Shown here: piece by piece, positions 25,596-34,990 of the stretch | Numbering within the stretch: position 1 is the stretch's first letter | Layout of the letters: every line of letters starts with the position of its first letter | NCBI RefSeq assembly: GCF_047920995.1 | Contig: NZ_JBLRWZ010000001.1 | Span: forward strand, 62,001-126,000 | Origin: Aliidiomarina sp047920995 | GTDB lineage: Bacteria > Pseudomonadota > Gammaproteobacteria > Enterobacterales > Alteromonadaceae | Direction: 5' to 3' | Length of the DNA: 64,000 bases | Made by a program: the position numbers and the translations under genes | The notes under the pieces: generated by a model | Databases searched by the model: none | What the model was told of the DNA's origin: nothing | The model's input: the letters and a program-made list of their open reading frames with translations, nothing else

Positions 25596-26978
25596 ATGTT
25601 GGACGATATTCCTGCAGACAATGCACAACGGCAAATATTTACGGTTTCGCGGTTAAATAGCGCGGTGCGCCGTTTGCTAGAAGCGCAGTTTGGCTCGTTG
25701 TGGCTGCTCGGTGAAATCTCTAACTTTTCTGCCCCCGGCTCTGGGCATTGGTACTTCACTTTGAAAGATGAACAAGCGCAAGTACGATGCGCCATGTTTC
25801 GCGGTAATAACACGCGGGTGCGCATGCGGGTAGGTAATGGTATGCAAGTATTGGTGCGTGGACGCCTTAGCTTGTACGAACCACGCGGCGATTATCAACT
25901 CATTATCGATAGCATGGAGCCGGCTGGCGAAGGCTTATTGCAGCAGCAATTCGATGCGTTGAAAGCTAAGCTGCACAACGAGGGCTTGTTCGCCAGTGAA
26001 CGGAAACAGCCGTTGCCTACCCCCATTCGCACCTTAGGTGTGATTACATCACCTACTGGGGCCGCCATTCGCGATGTATTGAGTGTATTACAGCGGCGCG
26101 ATCCGCAATTGCGCGTAATTGTATACCCTACTCAGGTTCAGGGCGCCCAAGCCGCCGCGCAAATTCGGCAAATGCTTGCCGTTGCCATTGCGCGAAATGA
26201 AGTAGATGCACTGTTACTTACCCGTGGCGGTGGTTCATTGGAAGATATGTGGTGTTTCAATGACGAAGGCTTGGCGCGAGATATTGCTGCTTGCCCTATT
26301 CCTACAATTAGCGCCGTAGGCCATGAGGTTGATTTTTCCATTGCGGATTTTATTGCCGACGTGCGAGCGGCAACCCCTTCAGCTGCAGCTGAGCTGGTAA
26401 GCCAAGATCGCAGTGAAACCATGCGCTACTTGGCAATGCTTACGCAACGCTTAACGCGCAGCCAACAACAATACCAACAACAACGAATGGTGCAATTTCA
26501 GCACTTATTACAGCGTTTAAAACCACTTAGCCCGCAACAACGGTTGGAAAGTAAAAGCCAGCAGCTAGATGAATATACGCAGCGGCTACAACGCGCTTTA
26601 ACCCGCAACCTCAATACCACTAAACAGCACCAGCAACAACTTCAGCAGAGGCTATGGCGAGAAAATCCGCAATTACAAATTCAACAACTGCAAACACGAA
26701 TCGAGCAGCTACGCCAACAGGGCTTGCAAGCGTTAACAGTGCAGCTTAATCGCGCTAATGCACGGGCAGCAGCCACCCACCAGGCGCTAAGTATTGTTAG
26801 CCCGCTGAATACCTTGGAGCGTGGTTATACGATTAGTTTTGCTGAGAATGGCGATATTGTTCGCAGCGCTAAGCAGTTAAACACTGGCGATATGTTGCGT
26901 ACGCGCTTTGCTGAAGGTGAAGTGATCAGTAAGGTGGAGCGAATTGCAGCGGGTGGCGACAAAGCCGATAGAAAGTAG
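25596..26978 (+). CDS. xseA: Exodeoxyribonuclease VII large subunit
   Basis: Catalytic subunit of ExoVII, which degrades single-stranded DNA to oligonucleotides. The 460-residue protein starts with the OB-fold domain (FTVSRLNSAVRRLLEAQFG, then HWYFTLKDEQAQVRCAMF), followed by the catalytic core (TLGVITSPTGAAIRD, LTRGGGSLEDMWCFNDE, AVGHEVDFSIADF, ADVRAATPSAAAEL), a long Gln-rich coiled coil at about 280-385, and a C-terminal segment LERGYTISF. The Gln richness of the coiled coil is strong but not unusual for the family. The small subunit gene xseB is not in the window. Confidence 0.96.
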   Translation: MLDDIPADNAQRQIFTVSRLNSAVRRLLEAQFGSLWLLGEISNFSAPGSGHWYFTLKDEQAQVRCAMFRGNNTRVRMRVGNGMQVLVRGRLSLYEPRGDYQLIIDSMEPAGEGLLQQQFDALKAKLHNEGLFASERKQPLPTPIRTLGVITSPTGAAIRDVLSVLQRRDPQLRVIVYPTQVQGAQAAAQIRQMLAVAIARNEVDALLLTRGGGSLEDMWCFNDEGLARDIAACPIPTISAVGHEVDFSIADFIADVRAATPSAAAELVSQDRSETMRYLAMLTQRLTRSQQQYQQQRMVQFQHLLQRLKPLSPQQRLESKSQQLDEYTQRLQRALTRNLNTTKQHQQQLQQRLWRENPQLQIQQLQTRIEQLRQQGLQALTVQLNRANARAAATHQALSIVSPLNTLERGYTISFAENGDIVRSAKQLNTGDMLRTRFAEGEVISKVERIAAGGDKADRK

Positions 26979-27027
26979 CTTTGTCGCTAACCCGGAAAAC
27001 CTTAGATTTAGTTCGGCTTAACTTTTG

Positions 27028-27909
27028 TTACTCTTTGCTTGCGAGTTTGCCAGCCTGCTCAGGGTTTACAATCCGCAGTTCATTTACTTCCCCTTTAGGG
27101 TGATGTAAATGCACATCCATTTGTGGGAATGGAATTCCGATATCATTCTCATCAAGAGCATTTTTAATACGTTCCATAGAATCCCAGTACATTGGCCAGT
27201 AATCGCCGCTATTTACCCATGGGCGCACTATGAAATCTACTGAAGAATCATTTAATGCGGTTACTGCAACACGAGGCGCCGGATCTTGCAAAGTACGCTC
27301 ATCCGAAGTAATTACTTGCATCAGTACTTCTTTAGTTTTCTTTAAATCTGCACTGTAAGAAACACCAATTACCATATCTACGCGGCGAATTGGTTCTTGC
27401 GAGTAATTGGTGATTTCACTGCCGGTTATTTTTGAGTTGGGCACCACTACTGTTTTGTTGTCTGGTGTTTTTAGCACTGTAGTGAACAGCTCAATGCGCT
27501 GCACGCTTCCGGCTACACCGCCCGCTTCTACATAATCACCTGATTTAAATGGGCGATAAATCATGATCAGAACACCAGACGCAAAGTTCGATAGCGAGCC
27601 TTGCAAAGCCAAACCAATGGCCAAGCCGGCGGCACCCAAAATGGCGATGAACGAAGTGGTTTGTACACCGATATGCGAGAGCGCCATGAGTAACGCGGCA
27701 ATAATAATAATGGTGCGGATAATGCCAGCCATGAAGGACACAACCGCATTATCAATTTTGCTTTTATCGAGGCGCTTGGTCATGGTGTTGGTTAGAATAC
27801 GCGCGATCACCATACCGGCTACCAAGATACCAACCGCAACCAACAGCTTGCCTGCAAATAACAGCAGGGCTTCTTGGTTTTCGCCAAACCATTCAATTAG
27901 TTCATTCAT
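27028..27909 (-). CDS. mscS: Small-conductance mechanosensitive channel MscS
   Basis: Opens under membrane tension to release osmolytes after hypo-osmotic shock. The 293-residue protein has three transmembrane helices; the third, pore-lining one carries the typical Gly/Ala pattern (AILGAAGLAIGLALQGSLSN then FASGVLI). The beta domain follows with YRPFKSGDYVEAGG and VVVPNSKITGSEITNYS, and the alpha/beta domain ends GIPFPQMDVHLHH. AAGGAAAGG upstream supports the ATG. It lies 55 bp downstream of gspN on the same strand, so it may be at the end of that transcript. Confidence 0.95.
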   Translation of the reverse strand: MNELIEWFGENQEALLLFAGKLLVAVGILVAGMVIARILTNTMTKRLDKSKIDNAVVSFMAGIIRTIIIIAALLMALSHIGVQTTSFIAILGAAGLAIGLALQGSLSNFASGVLIMIYRPFKSGDYVEAGGVAGSVQRIELFTTVLKTPDNKTVVVPNSKITGSEITNYSQEPIRRVDMVIGVSYSADLKKTKEVLMQVITSDERTLQDPAPRVAVTALNDSSVDFIVRPWVNSGDYWPMYWDSMERIKNALDENDIGIPFPQMDVHLHHPKGEVNELRIVNPEQAGKLASKE

Positions 27910-27964
27910 GGGCCTTTCCTTTTTAGCGGATAAAACAGCTAAGCTATTGTTTCAAAGACTGTAA

Positions 27965-28723
27965 TTATAGCCGAAAGTTAAAATATCTTCGACCTTGGCT
28001 ATCCGGCTCACCAAACCACTCGATCAAATCGCGAATACCTTGCGGGGCTTCTGCTGTGGGCGCGATGCCAATGCGCAAATCCACACCATTTGGCGATACC
28101 CAGCCGGTGATGCTTAACCCCAGCATATTGTTATGGGGCATATCGATGCCTAAACGGCCTTCTGCGCAACCAAGTTGGGTTTCATAATCACCCAAGTTTT
28201 GCCACTGATTACCAAGTTGCGCATTAACCTGCGCACCCAACGCATTGCCATTCATTGCGCTACAAAACGGCTGCCCGAGAATGAATTCTTGCACATGCAA
28301 GCTCAAGCCACCGCGAATAGGAATGGGGGTTTGAATCGGGCTGAATAACATTAGATCTTCTAAATCACCAGCAAAGCGAGCATCGCGGATACTTAGCGCA
28401 TTGTTACTGGCATTTAATGTTAATGAGCCCTGTAAAATATTGCGCTGCTGCGCTGGAATGTTCACGTTAACTTCAGCACTGAGGGTTAGCAGCGCCAATG
28501 GTGATAAGCGCCACTCCACATCATACAGGCTGATATCGCCATCAGAGCCACCGCTTATTACCAACCGCTCTACTGAGCCATTCCATATACTACCGTTGAT
28601 CTGGCCTAATTGAATCGTGCTTGGCAATGGTGCAAACGCCGCCACTACTCGTGCAGGAAATAACACCACTAAACCAATAATATAGACGAATATAAGCAAG
28701 CTAATCAGCTGCCACTTCTTCAT
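27965..28723 (-). CDS. gspN: Type II secretion protein GspN
   Basis: The 252-residue inner-membrane protein has one N-terminal membrane helix (about 5-27) and a periplasmic domain starting PLPSTIQLGQINGSIWNGSV, which is the GspN signature. GspN is an accessory component not present in all systems and its exact role is unsettled. GGAG nine bases before the ATG supports the start. It is the last gene of the gsp cluster and is separated from gspM by 76 bp containing a tandem repeat. Confidence 0.9.
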   Translation of the reverse strand: MKKWQLISLLIFVYIIGLVVLFPARVVAAFAPLPSTIQLGQINGSIWNGSVERLVISGGSDGDISLYDVEWRLSPLALLTLSAEVNVNIPAQQRNILQGSLTLNASNNALSIRDARFAGDLEDLMLFSPIQTPIPIRGGLSLHVQEFILGQPFCSAMNGNALGAQVNAQLGNQWQNLGDYETQLGCAEGRLGIDMPHNNMLGLSITGWVSPNGVDLRIGIAPTAEAPQGIRDLIEWFGEPDSQGRRYFNFRL

Positions 28724-28765
28724 TCGTTACTGCTCCAATTCATAACAAAAACAACATCTCGAAAA

Positions 28766-28801
28766 ACTTAAGTTACTTAAGTTACTTAAGTTACTTAAGC
28801 T
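28766..28801. repeat. Four tandem 9-bp units between gspM and gspN
   Basis: ACTTAAGTT occurs at 28766, 28775 and 28784, and as ACTTAAGCT at 28793-28801, overlapping the gspM stop codon. ACTTAAGT is itself palindromic, so the tract can fold in several registers. Copy number may vary between strains. Confidence 0.9.
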
Positions 28802-29363
28802 AGGCACGAACTTGTAGGCGGCGCACCCGCACTACACCAGGTTCATTGGTTTCTGATACATCAACTGCCTCTATCATTACTTGCCGCTCCGCCAAGCGCA
28901 CTAAAAATTCAACCAAGCGATTAAACTCCACCTCATTAAAAACCAGTATCAATGATTCATTTTGCGGTTGCATGCGAGTTACTTCAATGTTCAGGTTATT
29001 ACTTAACGTGTTAATCAAACCACTGAGTTGATTGGCAGTTATTGCTTGCGCGCCGGATTGGCCTGCTCTTCGGGCTTGCAATACTCGAGCTACTTGCTGT
29101 TCTACATAGCGTTGCGTGCTATATTCAGCCGCTAATCGGGCTTCTGCCCGTGCGGTACGCTCATGTAGCGGCTGCCAAATTGCAAACCAAACAATAATCA
29201 CCACTAAAAAAACGCCTAGCCCTTGCAATACCCTTTGTTCACGGGCTTCTAAGCGCTGCCAACGTTGCTGCGCTTGCACCGAAACTTTATCCCAATGTGG
29301 GCTAATGTACTCACGGATTGGCGTGGTAACTTTAGCAATCCTGGTTTTTATCATTGCGCTCAT
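28800..29363 (-). CDS. gspM: Type II secretion protein GspM
   Basis: The 187-residue bitopic inner-membrane protein has a short cytoplasmic N-terminus, a membrane helix near 48-65 (GVFLVVIIVWFAIWQPL) and a periplasmic ferredoxin-like domain. It partners GspL in the assembly platform. The gene overlaps gspL by 4 bp (ATGA), which implies translational coupling. The stop codon falls inside a 9-bp tandem repeat, so slippage there would alter the extreme C-terminus. Confidence 0.92.
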   Translation of the reverse strand: MSAMIKTRIAKVTTPIREYISPHWDKVSVQAQQRWQRLEAREQRVLQGLGVFLVVIIVWFAIWQPLHERTARAEARLAAEYSTQRYVEQQVARVLQARRAGQSGAQAITANQLSGLINTLSNNLNIEVTRMQPQNESLILVFNEVEFNRLVEFLVRLAERQVMIEAVDVSETNEPGVVRVRRLQVRA

Positions 29364-30583
29364 GCTCCGCTCCTTACTACCAAGGTACCGTTAATTTGCC
29401 CCGCACGGCTAGTGAGTTGCCCTTGCTCAACCACTAAGCTCTGCTCTCGCGCTATTTGTGTAAAGCGCTCAAATGCTTGAAAGTTGGCACCATTCGCTTG
29501 CATGCGTAATTCGCCACGGTTGTGATCATATTGCAACATGGTAAGTTCCATGGGCACCGCGTTAAAGGCCGGCTGCAGTTGCTCAAGCAGGCGGATAACT
29601 TGCGCTGCATCACCACTACCACCACTTTGCACTTGGTTAGCGAGCTGGCTGCGAATATTCACAATCCGCGTAGCCTCTGGAAAGGTTTGCCGATACAAGG
29701 TTTCATATTGTTCTTGTACTGCACGTGCTTCACGCTGAATGCTGGAACCCGTAACCCACTCATTCACAAACATAACGGCAAGAAACACACTGGCTGCAAT
29801 CGCTGGAAAGCGCCATTGTCGCCAATTCGTAGAGCTGGCCTTTTGCATGCGAAACTCGCCCTGCAAAACATTCACTACATTTACCGCGTTCACCGCCAAC
29901 TCCAATGGCAATGAAGGATCGCTACTTCTCACTGGTGCTGGCGGCTCCGCCCATTGCACATCGCCATACGCTACGATTTCAGTTAATACTGCTTCCGGCT
30001 CTTCGTAATCATGGGTAAGCATTCCTTGTGCTAATTCGGGCTCCAATACCACTCCCTGCCATGCGCTTTGGCGAATCACCCACTCCGTGCCATAGGCTCC
30101 TCTGAATACCGCAATGCTCCAGGCATTCTCAAGCTCCGGCAAAAGGAAAATATCCGGATATAACGCTTGGCTATGAATACCCGCTTGCGCTAATTGGGTA
30201 AGCCAGCTTTCTACTTGTTGCTTGCGCACCACAAATACTGGTATCGATTCACTTTTCGGCAGGTTCTCTGGCCAAAAGAAGTGCAATAGCTCGATATCTT
30301 CCGCTACTTCATCTTCTAAGGCATACGGAATTAACTGCTCAAGATGGCGACGCGATTTCGCGGGCACCTCAACGGTGTGGAAACCGATAGCCGCCGAACT
30401 CACGTATACTTTAACGCTGCGATTCTTGGCTTTCTCCGCCAATTGGTTGAGCTCACTAATATCATCTAACTCACCACTTGCTACTACGGCTTGCTCAGCA
30501 AAATGCCAAATCAGCCAACTCACTGGCTGTTGCTCTGCACTGTGTTCACCTGCGGGAAGGCGAATAATTAATTGTTCATTCAT
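29360..30583 (-). CDS. gspL: Type II secretion protein GspL
   Basis: GspL links the cytoplasmic ATPase GspE to the membrane platform. The protein has an actin-like cytoplasmic domain (about 1-230), a membrane helix near 262-280 (FPAIAASVFLAVMFVNEW) and a periplasmic ferredoxin-like domain. I start at the ATG at 30583 (MNEQLIIRLPAGE), the usual GspL beginning, with GGAGG upstream. The frame runs on to 30634 but those residues are not family-like. The result is 407 residues and an 8-bp overlap with gspK. Confidence 0.92.
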   Translation of the reverse strand: MNEQLIIRLPAGEHSAEQQPVSWLIWHFAEQAVVASGELDDISELNQLAEKAKNRSVKVYVSSAAIGFHTVEVPAKSRRHLEQLIPYALEDEVAEDIELLHFFWPENLPKSESIPVFVVRKQQVESWLTQLAQAGIHSQALYPDIFLLPELENAWSIAVFRGAYGTEWVIRQSAWQGVVLEPELAQGMLTHDYEEPEAVLTEIVAYGDVQWAEPPAPVRSSDPSLPLELAVNAVNVVNVLQGEFRMQKASSTNWRQWRFPAIAASVFLAVMFVNEWVTGSSIQREARAVQEQYETLYRQTFPEATRIVNIRSQLANQVQSGGSGDAAQVIRLLEQLQPAFNAVPMELTMLQYDHNRGELRMQANGANFQAFERFTQIAREQSLVVEQGQLTSRAGQINGTLVVRSGA

Positions 30584-31613
30584 CTTGCTGATATCCTCCA
30601 CGGGAACGGTGCAGTATAAATGCCGCTCCGTCACGAATAAGCATCTGGCTTACTCCATAATATTCTAGATCACCATATTGCACTTGGGCCTGCAACTGAA
30701 AATATTCGCTGGCCACAGTTAACTGCTCAAGTTCAGATAACGCCGTGCCAACACTTAATAAATTCTGAATCTCGCCTTGCTGGCGTATCGCCTCTACATC
30801 TTCGAAGCCATCTCTTGGCCTAGCACTTAGTAAACTTTGCGCGGCGTTCATATCCAGCTGACCACGGAAAAAGGCCGTTACAATTTGTGGTTTGTTTTCT
30901 GCCACCGTATTGAGATTCAGCCGCCACTCGGTAACTGCCGGTATAACGCACACATAAGGCGCCAGTGCTTCGTATACCGTTTGATTATAGCCTGCTATTT
31001 GGCGTAATTCCGAGATATGCGAGAGGAGATTATTGCCCGCTTGGTAGGGCTGCGGCAACGATTCATAATCTGCATCTTCTGCGCCAAACGAATTGTGTAA
31101 TTCCGAATTCTTATCTAACCAATCGATTAAGCTAGCGGTAAGGCGCTCTGCTTGAAATTCATCAATTTCCAGCACCTGTAACAATGCTTGATACTGTTCT
31201 ACTGCCAATACGAATCGAGCATTGGTAATATCATCGGTATACAAACTATTGAGGTTAAAGCAGCTGTGTAAATCCTGTATGCGCCCACCAATGGCACCGC
31301 CCCGCACTGGAAATGGGCCTTGTTGCAACGCCCAATTTTGTTCTAAATGCGCGCGCCCTTCGCTTTCTTCAAGTTCAGTGAGTAATACTTGCCGCACCAA
31401 AGCTTCCGCACTTAACCAATGCCAATAGGCCTGCTCGGCATAATCCGAGCTTGCTACGCGTGCTACCTGGATACGCAGCCGGCCACTCATTTGCATCGCT
31501 AGCACCGCAATAATTGCCACCACTAAGAGCACGGTGATAATGGCAAAACCTTGCTGCTTCTGCCTTGCTCCAGCGTTACGATAGCTCCACCGCGTTTTAT
31601 AGAGGTTCATCAT
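30576..31613 (-). CDS. gspK: Type II secretion minor pseudopilin GspK
   Basis: GspK caps the pseudopilus tip with GspI and GspJ. The 345-residue protein has a prepilin-like leader cut after Gly in KQQGFAIITVLLVVAIIAVL; as usual for GspK, position 5 of the mature helix is not Glu, unlike the other pseudopilins. A large periplasmic domain follows, with FNLNSLYTDD and SLIDWLDKNSE, the region that binds calcium in homologues. It overlaps gspJ by 4 bp and gspL by 8 bp. Confidence 0.93.
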   Translation of the reverse strand: MMNLYKTRWSYRNAGARQKQQGFAIITVLLVVAIIAVLAMQMSGRLRIQVARVASSDYAEQAYWHWLSAEALVRQVLLTELEESEGRAHLEQNWALQQGPFPVRGGAIGGRIQDLHSCFNLNSLYTDDITNARFVLAVEQYQALLQVLEIDEFQAERLTASLIDWLDKNSELHNSFGAEDADYESLPQPYQAGNNLLSHISELRQIAGYNQTVYEALAPYVCVIPAVTEWRLNLNTVAENKPQIVTAFFRGQLDMNAAQSLLSARPRDGFEDVEAIRQQGEIQNLLSVGTALSELEQLTVASEYFQLQAQVQYGDLEYYGVSQMLIRDGAAFILHRSRGGYQQDE

Positions 31614-32233
31614 GGCAGTGGCTCCGGCTTAGTACCCGAAGTAAGCAACCAACGCTCCACATCACCAAAGTTTTCTATCTCAATGCGTACCACAACGATA
31701 TCTGGCAAGCTGTTCGCGATAAGCCAGCTATCATAGTTTTCGTCATTATGGCGGAAGGTAACACGCAACTCGCTCACACCATGTAATAAATCCTGCACGG
31801 CTTGATCGCCGCTGGTATCATCCACAAACGGCCGATACACGCGCTGTAGCACGTTATCACGTACCCGATACACAACCGGCTGTAATTCACTGCGCGGCAG
31901 CATCATGGCCGGATTAGTCCAGCCGGCGCGCACAAATGCCAAGCCACCACTATCGCTATCAATTAGTGCTGAATCATTACTTACGTAAATTCCACGGGCT
32001 TCTTCAGGAATAGCCCGAACCTGCCGCACCACCATTTGCCGCACATCGCGATCAAGGGTAAGCAACGCAAATTGAATTTCTGCCAAGCGCTCATGGCGGA
32101 GCTTACTATTTTCTTCAGAATCGATCATTTGCGTAAGCACAATAGCGCTCGCCAACCCGATGAGCGCCAGAATTGCCATGGCAATCAGCACCTCAATCAG
32201 GGTAAAACCCCGCGCTCGCTGCGATAGTTGCAT
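31610..32233 (-). CDS. gspJ: Type II secretion minor pseudopilin GspJ
   Basis: The 207-residue pseudopilin has a short leader and prepilin peptidase site RARG-FTLIEVLIAMAILAL, with the Glu at position 5 of the mature helix. It forms the tip complex with GspI and GspK. Its ATG overlaps the gspI stop by one base (TAATG), and its own end overlaps gspK by 4 bp. Confidence 0.93.
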   Translation of the reverse strand: MQLSQRARGFTLIEVLIAMAILALIGLASAIVLTQMIDSEENSKLRHERLAEIQFALLTLDRDVRQMVVRQVRAIPEEARGIYVSNDSALIDSDSGGLAFVRAGWTNPAMMLPRSELQPVVYRVRDNVLQRVYRPFVDDTSGDQAVQDLLHGVSELRVTFRHNDENYDSWLIANSLPDIVVVRIEIENFGDVERWLLTSGTKPEPLP

Positions 32234-32631
32234 TAGCGCCGCCCCACATACGAGCTAAGTTCTACCACAACTTGGCCTTCGGCAGTATCCCGCACGCGAA
32301 TAGTTACTTCACGCAAATCAGGCGTTACCGTTTCCAATACTTGCTGTTCCCAAAACCACTGCGTGCCGGCCATTTCCATTTCACCGCTAAACTCATCAAC
32401 TGGCGGCCACACTGTTTGATTACGTGCTTCTAAATGTACTTCAGCCATGCGATTGCTGGCCACTTGCTGAGCAAAATAACGGGTTTCTAGAATACTAGTG
32501 CTGCGCAATTGTTCGGTAGCCATATTCAATGCGGCGAGCGCTCCAATGGCAAAAATAACCAAGGCAAACATGGTTTCAACAAGGGTGAAGCCGCCTGCAC
32601 GCTGCGTTTCTTGGTAGCGGATAGCACCCAT
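32233..32631 (-). CDS. gspI: Type II secretion minor pseudopilin GspI
   Basis: The 132-residue pseudopilin has cleavage site RAGG-FTLVETMFALVIFAIG. I choose the ATG at 32631 (MGAIRYQETQRAGG, a 13-residue leader) with AAGGA eight bases upstream. The frame opens earlier, at 32685, but that would overlap gspH and give a 31-residue leader. GspI nucleates the pseudopilus tip with GspJ and GspK. Confidence 0.9.
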   Translation of the reverse strand: MGAIRYQETQRAGGFTLVETMFALVIFAIGALAALNMATEQLRSTSILETRYFAQQVASNRMAEVHLEARNQTVWPPVDEFSGEMEMAGTQWFWEQQVLETVTPDLREVTIRVRDTAEGQVVVELSSYVGRR

Positions 32632-32662
32632 TATTTGGTCCTTAGCTGAGTTTGCATGTGGT

Positions 32663-33316
32663 TTACCATTGTGGCCCTTCCTCAAGCGTTAGCTGAATAC
32701 CACTGCGGCCGTTCACTGTTACCGCAGTATGCATCGCTTGGCGATTGTGGAAATAGATACGAAAGGGCACAAATTCGGTACTTTCAAAAATAAGTACGGT
32801 GGGGCGTGGTATGCGCTTGTCAGGATCTTCCCTGCGCTCATCTCGGCCAAAAATCGCATCGCGCCCTTCACTCATATTATCGAGTAAACGGAAATCGCCC
32901 ATTTCTAATTCAAAATAATAGGGTTCGGAGAGGATTACTGGCCGCAGCGGCGGCTCTGCTTGCAACTGCCACTTGTTCTCGTACCACCGATAAAAACGGT
33001 AGGTACTTTCGGCTTCATCAAATTCAATGCCATACACATAATTACGCAATAACGCTTGCTCGCGGGCGTGATGCACCTGCTGTAAAAAGCGCTCGGCATT
33101 GCTATTCACATCTTCATCAAAACGCGCGGTACTCGGTAAATTGAGCACCACAACCATGGCCCCAAGGCCGATAATTAAAATCGTTAGCATCACCTCAATA
33201 AGCGTGAAGCCCTGCGCACGATTGCTATTTTTCTTAGGCCTACCGCGATTGCGAGTGGCAAAAATGCCACTTAGCAAACTTACTGTGGGCAGCTGTATCA
33301 ATCGCGTTTGCAGCAT
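32663..33316 (-). CDS. gspH: Type II secretion minor pseudopilin GspH
   Basis: The pseudopilin has cleavage site RAQG-FTLIEVMLTILIIGLG, then a beta-rich periplasmic domain with AREQALLRNYVYGIEF. From the ATG at 33316, eight bases after the gspG stop, it has 217 residues and a leader of about 36 residues, long for this family. No good ribosome-binding site precedes that ATG, so a downstream non-ATG start with a shorter leader is possible. GspH sits between the major pseudopilin and the tip complex. Confidence 0.87.
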   Translation of the reverse strand: MLQTRLIQLPTVSLLSGIFATRNRGRPKKNSNRAQGFTLIEVMLTILIIGLGAMVVVLNLPSTARFDEDVNSNAERFLQQVHHAREQALLRNYVYGIEFDEAESTYRFYRWYENKWQLQAEPPLRPVILSEPYYFELEMGDFRLLDNMSEGRDAIFGRDERREDPDKRIPRPTVLIFESTEFVPFRIYFHNRQAMHTAVTVNGRSGIQLTLEEGPQW

Positions 33317-33323
33317 ACTGAGG

Positions 33324-33764
33324 CTATTGATCTTCTTGGCGATCGTGCATATTCCAAGTACCGATATCATCATCAGTGCCTGGTAAACCATCTGGGCCTA
33401 CGCTAAAAATATCGTAACGGCCGAACTGGCCTGGGCTCAATAGGCGATACTCATTACCCCACGGATCATCAGGTAAGCGGCGAATATAGCCACCTTCGCG
33501 GAAACTACGCGGGCGCGGATCAATTTGCGGTGGTGTTACTAATGCCTCTAAACCCTGTTCGGTAGTTGGATACACACCATTATCAAGGCGATACATTTCC
33601 AGCGCATTTTCTAATGCGGTGATATCCGACACCGCTTTTTGCCGTGTTGCCTGCTCGCGCTGGCCGAACACTTGCGGCACAACCAAGGTAGCGAGAATGC
33701 CCAAAATCACAATCACCACCATTAACTCGATCATCGAGAAACCTGTTTGTTTCTGCATTTTCAT
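33324..33764 (-). CDS. gspG: Type II secretion major pseudopilin GspG
   Basis: The 146-residue major subunit of the periplasmic pseudopilus has a short leader cut in KQTG-FSMIELMVVIVILGIL. The C-terminal domain is typical: YRLDNGVYPTTEQGLEALV, LPDDPWGNEYRLLSPG and the calcium-site region DIFSVGPDGLPGTDDDIG. It lies 2 bp from gspF. Confidence 0.97.
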   Translation of the reverse strand: MKMQKQTGFSMIELMVVIVILGILATLVVPQVFGQREQATRQKAVSDITALENALEMYRLDNGVYPTTEQGLEALVTPPQIDPRPRSFREGGYIRRLPDDPWGNEYRLLSPGQFGRYDIFSVGPDGLPGTDDDIGTWNMHDRQEDQ

Positions 33765-33766
33765 AA

Positions 33767-34987
33767 TTAACCACCTGCTAACGTATTAAGAGCCATTATT
33801 GGCATCAGTACTGCCAATACAATAAATAGAACTACAAATGCCATGGTTACAATTAATAGTGGCTCGAATATCTTCAAGCTTACATTTACCACAGCAGAAA
33901 ACTCACTATCTTGGTTATCTGCACAGCGCCGCAACATTTGTTCTAGTTCACCACTTTTCTCACCTGATGCAATCATATGCAACATCATCGGTGGGAATAA
34001 TTTGCTATCCGCCAATGCGGCTTTCAGGCTTGTACCTTCGCGCACTCTATCTGCGGCAATTTCTACTACTTCACGCATACGCATATTGCCAAGTACCGAT
34101 CCGGTAATGCGCAAGCCCTCCAATAAGGGTACCGCCGAGGCAGATAGAATACTGAGCGTACGGGCGAACCGCGAGGTATTAACAGTACGAACAAGATTAC
34201 CAATGAACGGCATTTTCAGTAGGCGTTTATCATATTTGTAGCGGTACTTTGGAACGAGTAATAAGCGCCGCATAACAATCACAGCAATGATTAGCGCCAC
34301 TAACATATAGACACCGTAATCGCGCAAAGTTTCACTAATCGCGATCAAGATCTGTGTTACCACAGGCAAGCCTTGGCCCAAATCTTCGAACTGCTCCACA
34401 ATTTGTGGCACTACTACAGCAAGCAAAAACGCCACCACACCAAAAGCTACAATCGAGAGCACAATGGGATACACTGCCGCCTGTTTAATTTGGCTATTCA
34501 TTGCTTGGCGTTGCTCGGTGTAATCGGCTAAACGATTCAACACTTCATCTAGATGGCCGGATTTCTCGCCCGCGCCCACCATGGCACAATACAAATCATC
34601 AAATACTTTTGGAAAATCGCGCATACCATCGGCAAGGCTATAGCCTTCAACTACTCGGCTTCGCACCGACATCAACATTTTTTGTAAGCGCGGCTTATCG
34701 GTTTGCTCGGCTACAGCTAGTAACGCTTGCTCAATAGGCAAAGCCGCCGCCACAAGCGTTGCTAATTGGCGGGTAATTAATGCTAAATCATGGGTTTTAA
34801 TTTTACTTTGCAAGAAACTGAACTTGCGTGAGTTCGCCGTTTCTTGCGCACGAGCCGGTTCCACTGCTATTGGCAACAAGCCTTGTTCGCGCAATAGGGT
34901 ACGAATTTGCCGTTCGGTATCGGCTTCTAATACGCCGTTCTTCTTGCGCCCTTGTTTATCGAGCGCTTCGTATGCATAGGCTGGCAT
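33767..34987 (-). CDS. gspF: Type II secretion inner-membrane platform protein GspF
   Basis: The 406-residue polytopic protein starts MPAYAYEALDKQGRKKNGVL and has two repeated cytoplasmic GspF domains, each followed by membrane helices (about 170-200, 220-245 and 375-400). It is thought to couple ATP hydrolysis by GspE to pseudopilus assembly. The motif IASGEKSGELEQML in the second domain is characteristic. Spacings of 2-3 bp to gspG and gspE show tight operon structure. Confidence 0.96.
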   Translation of the reverse strand: MPAYAYEALDKQGRKKNGVLEADTERQIRTLLREQGLLPIAVEPARAQETANSRKFSFLQSKIKTHDLALITRQLATLVAAALPIEQALLAVAEQTDKPRLQKMLMSVRSRVVEGYSLADGMRDFPKVFDDLYCAMVGAGEKSGHLDEVLNRLADYTEQRQAMNSQIKQAAVYPIVLSIVAFGVVAFLLAVVVPQIVEQFEDLGQGLPVVTQILIAISETLRDYGVYMLVALIIAVIVMRRLLLVPKYRYKYDKRLLKMPFIGNLVRTVNTSRFARTLSILSASAVPLLEGLRITGSVLGNMRMREVVEIAADRVREGTSLKAALADSKLFPPMMLHMIASGEKSGELEQMLRRCADNQDSEFSAVVNVSLKIFEPLLIVTMAFVVLFIVLAVLMPIMALNTLAGG

Positions 34988-34990
34988 CGC

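Noticed and set aside
26956..26987. GCGACAAAGC/GCTTTGTCGC stem at the xseA stop as a terminator.
   Set aside because: There is no T run on either strand, and the left arm lies in coding sequence; evidence too weak to list.
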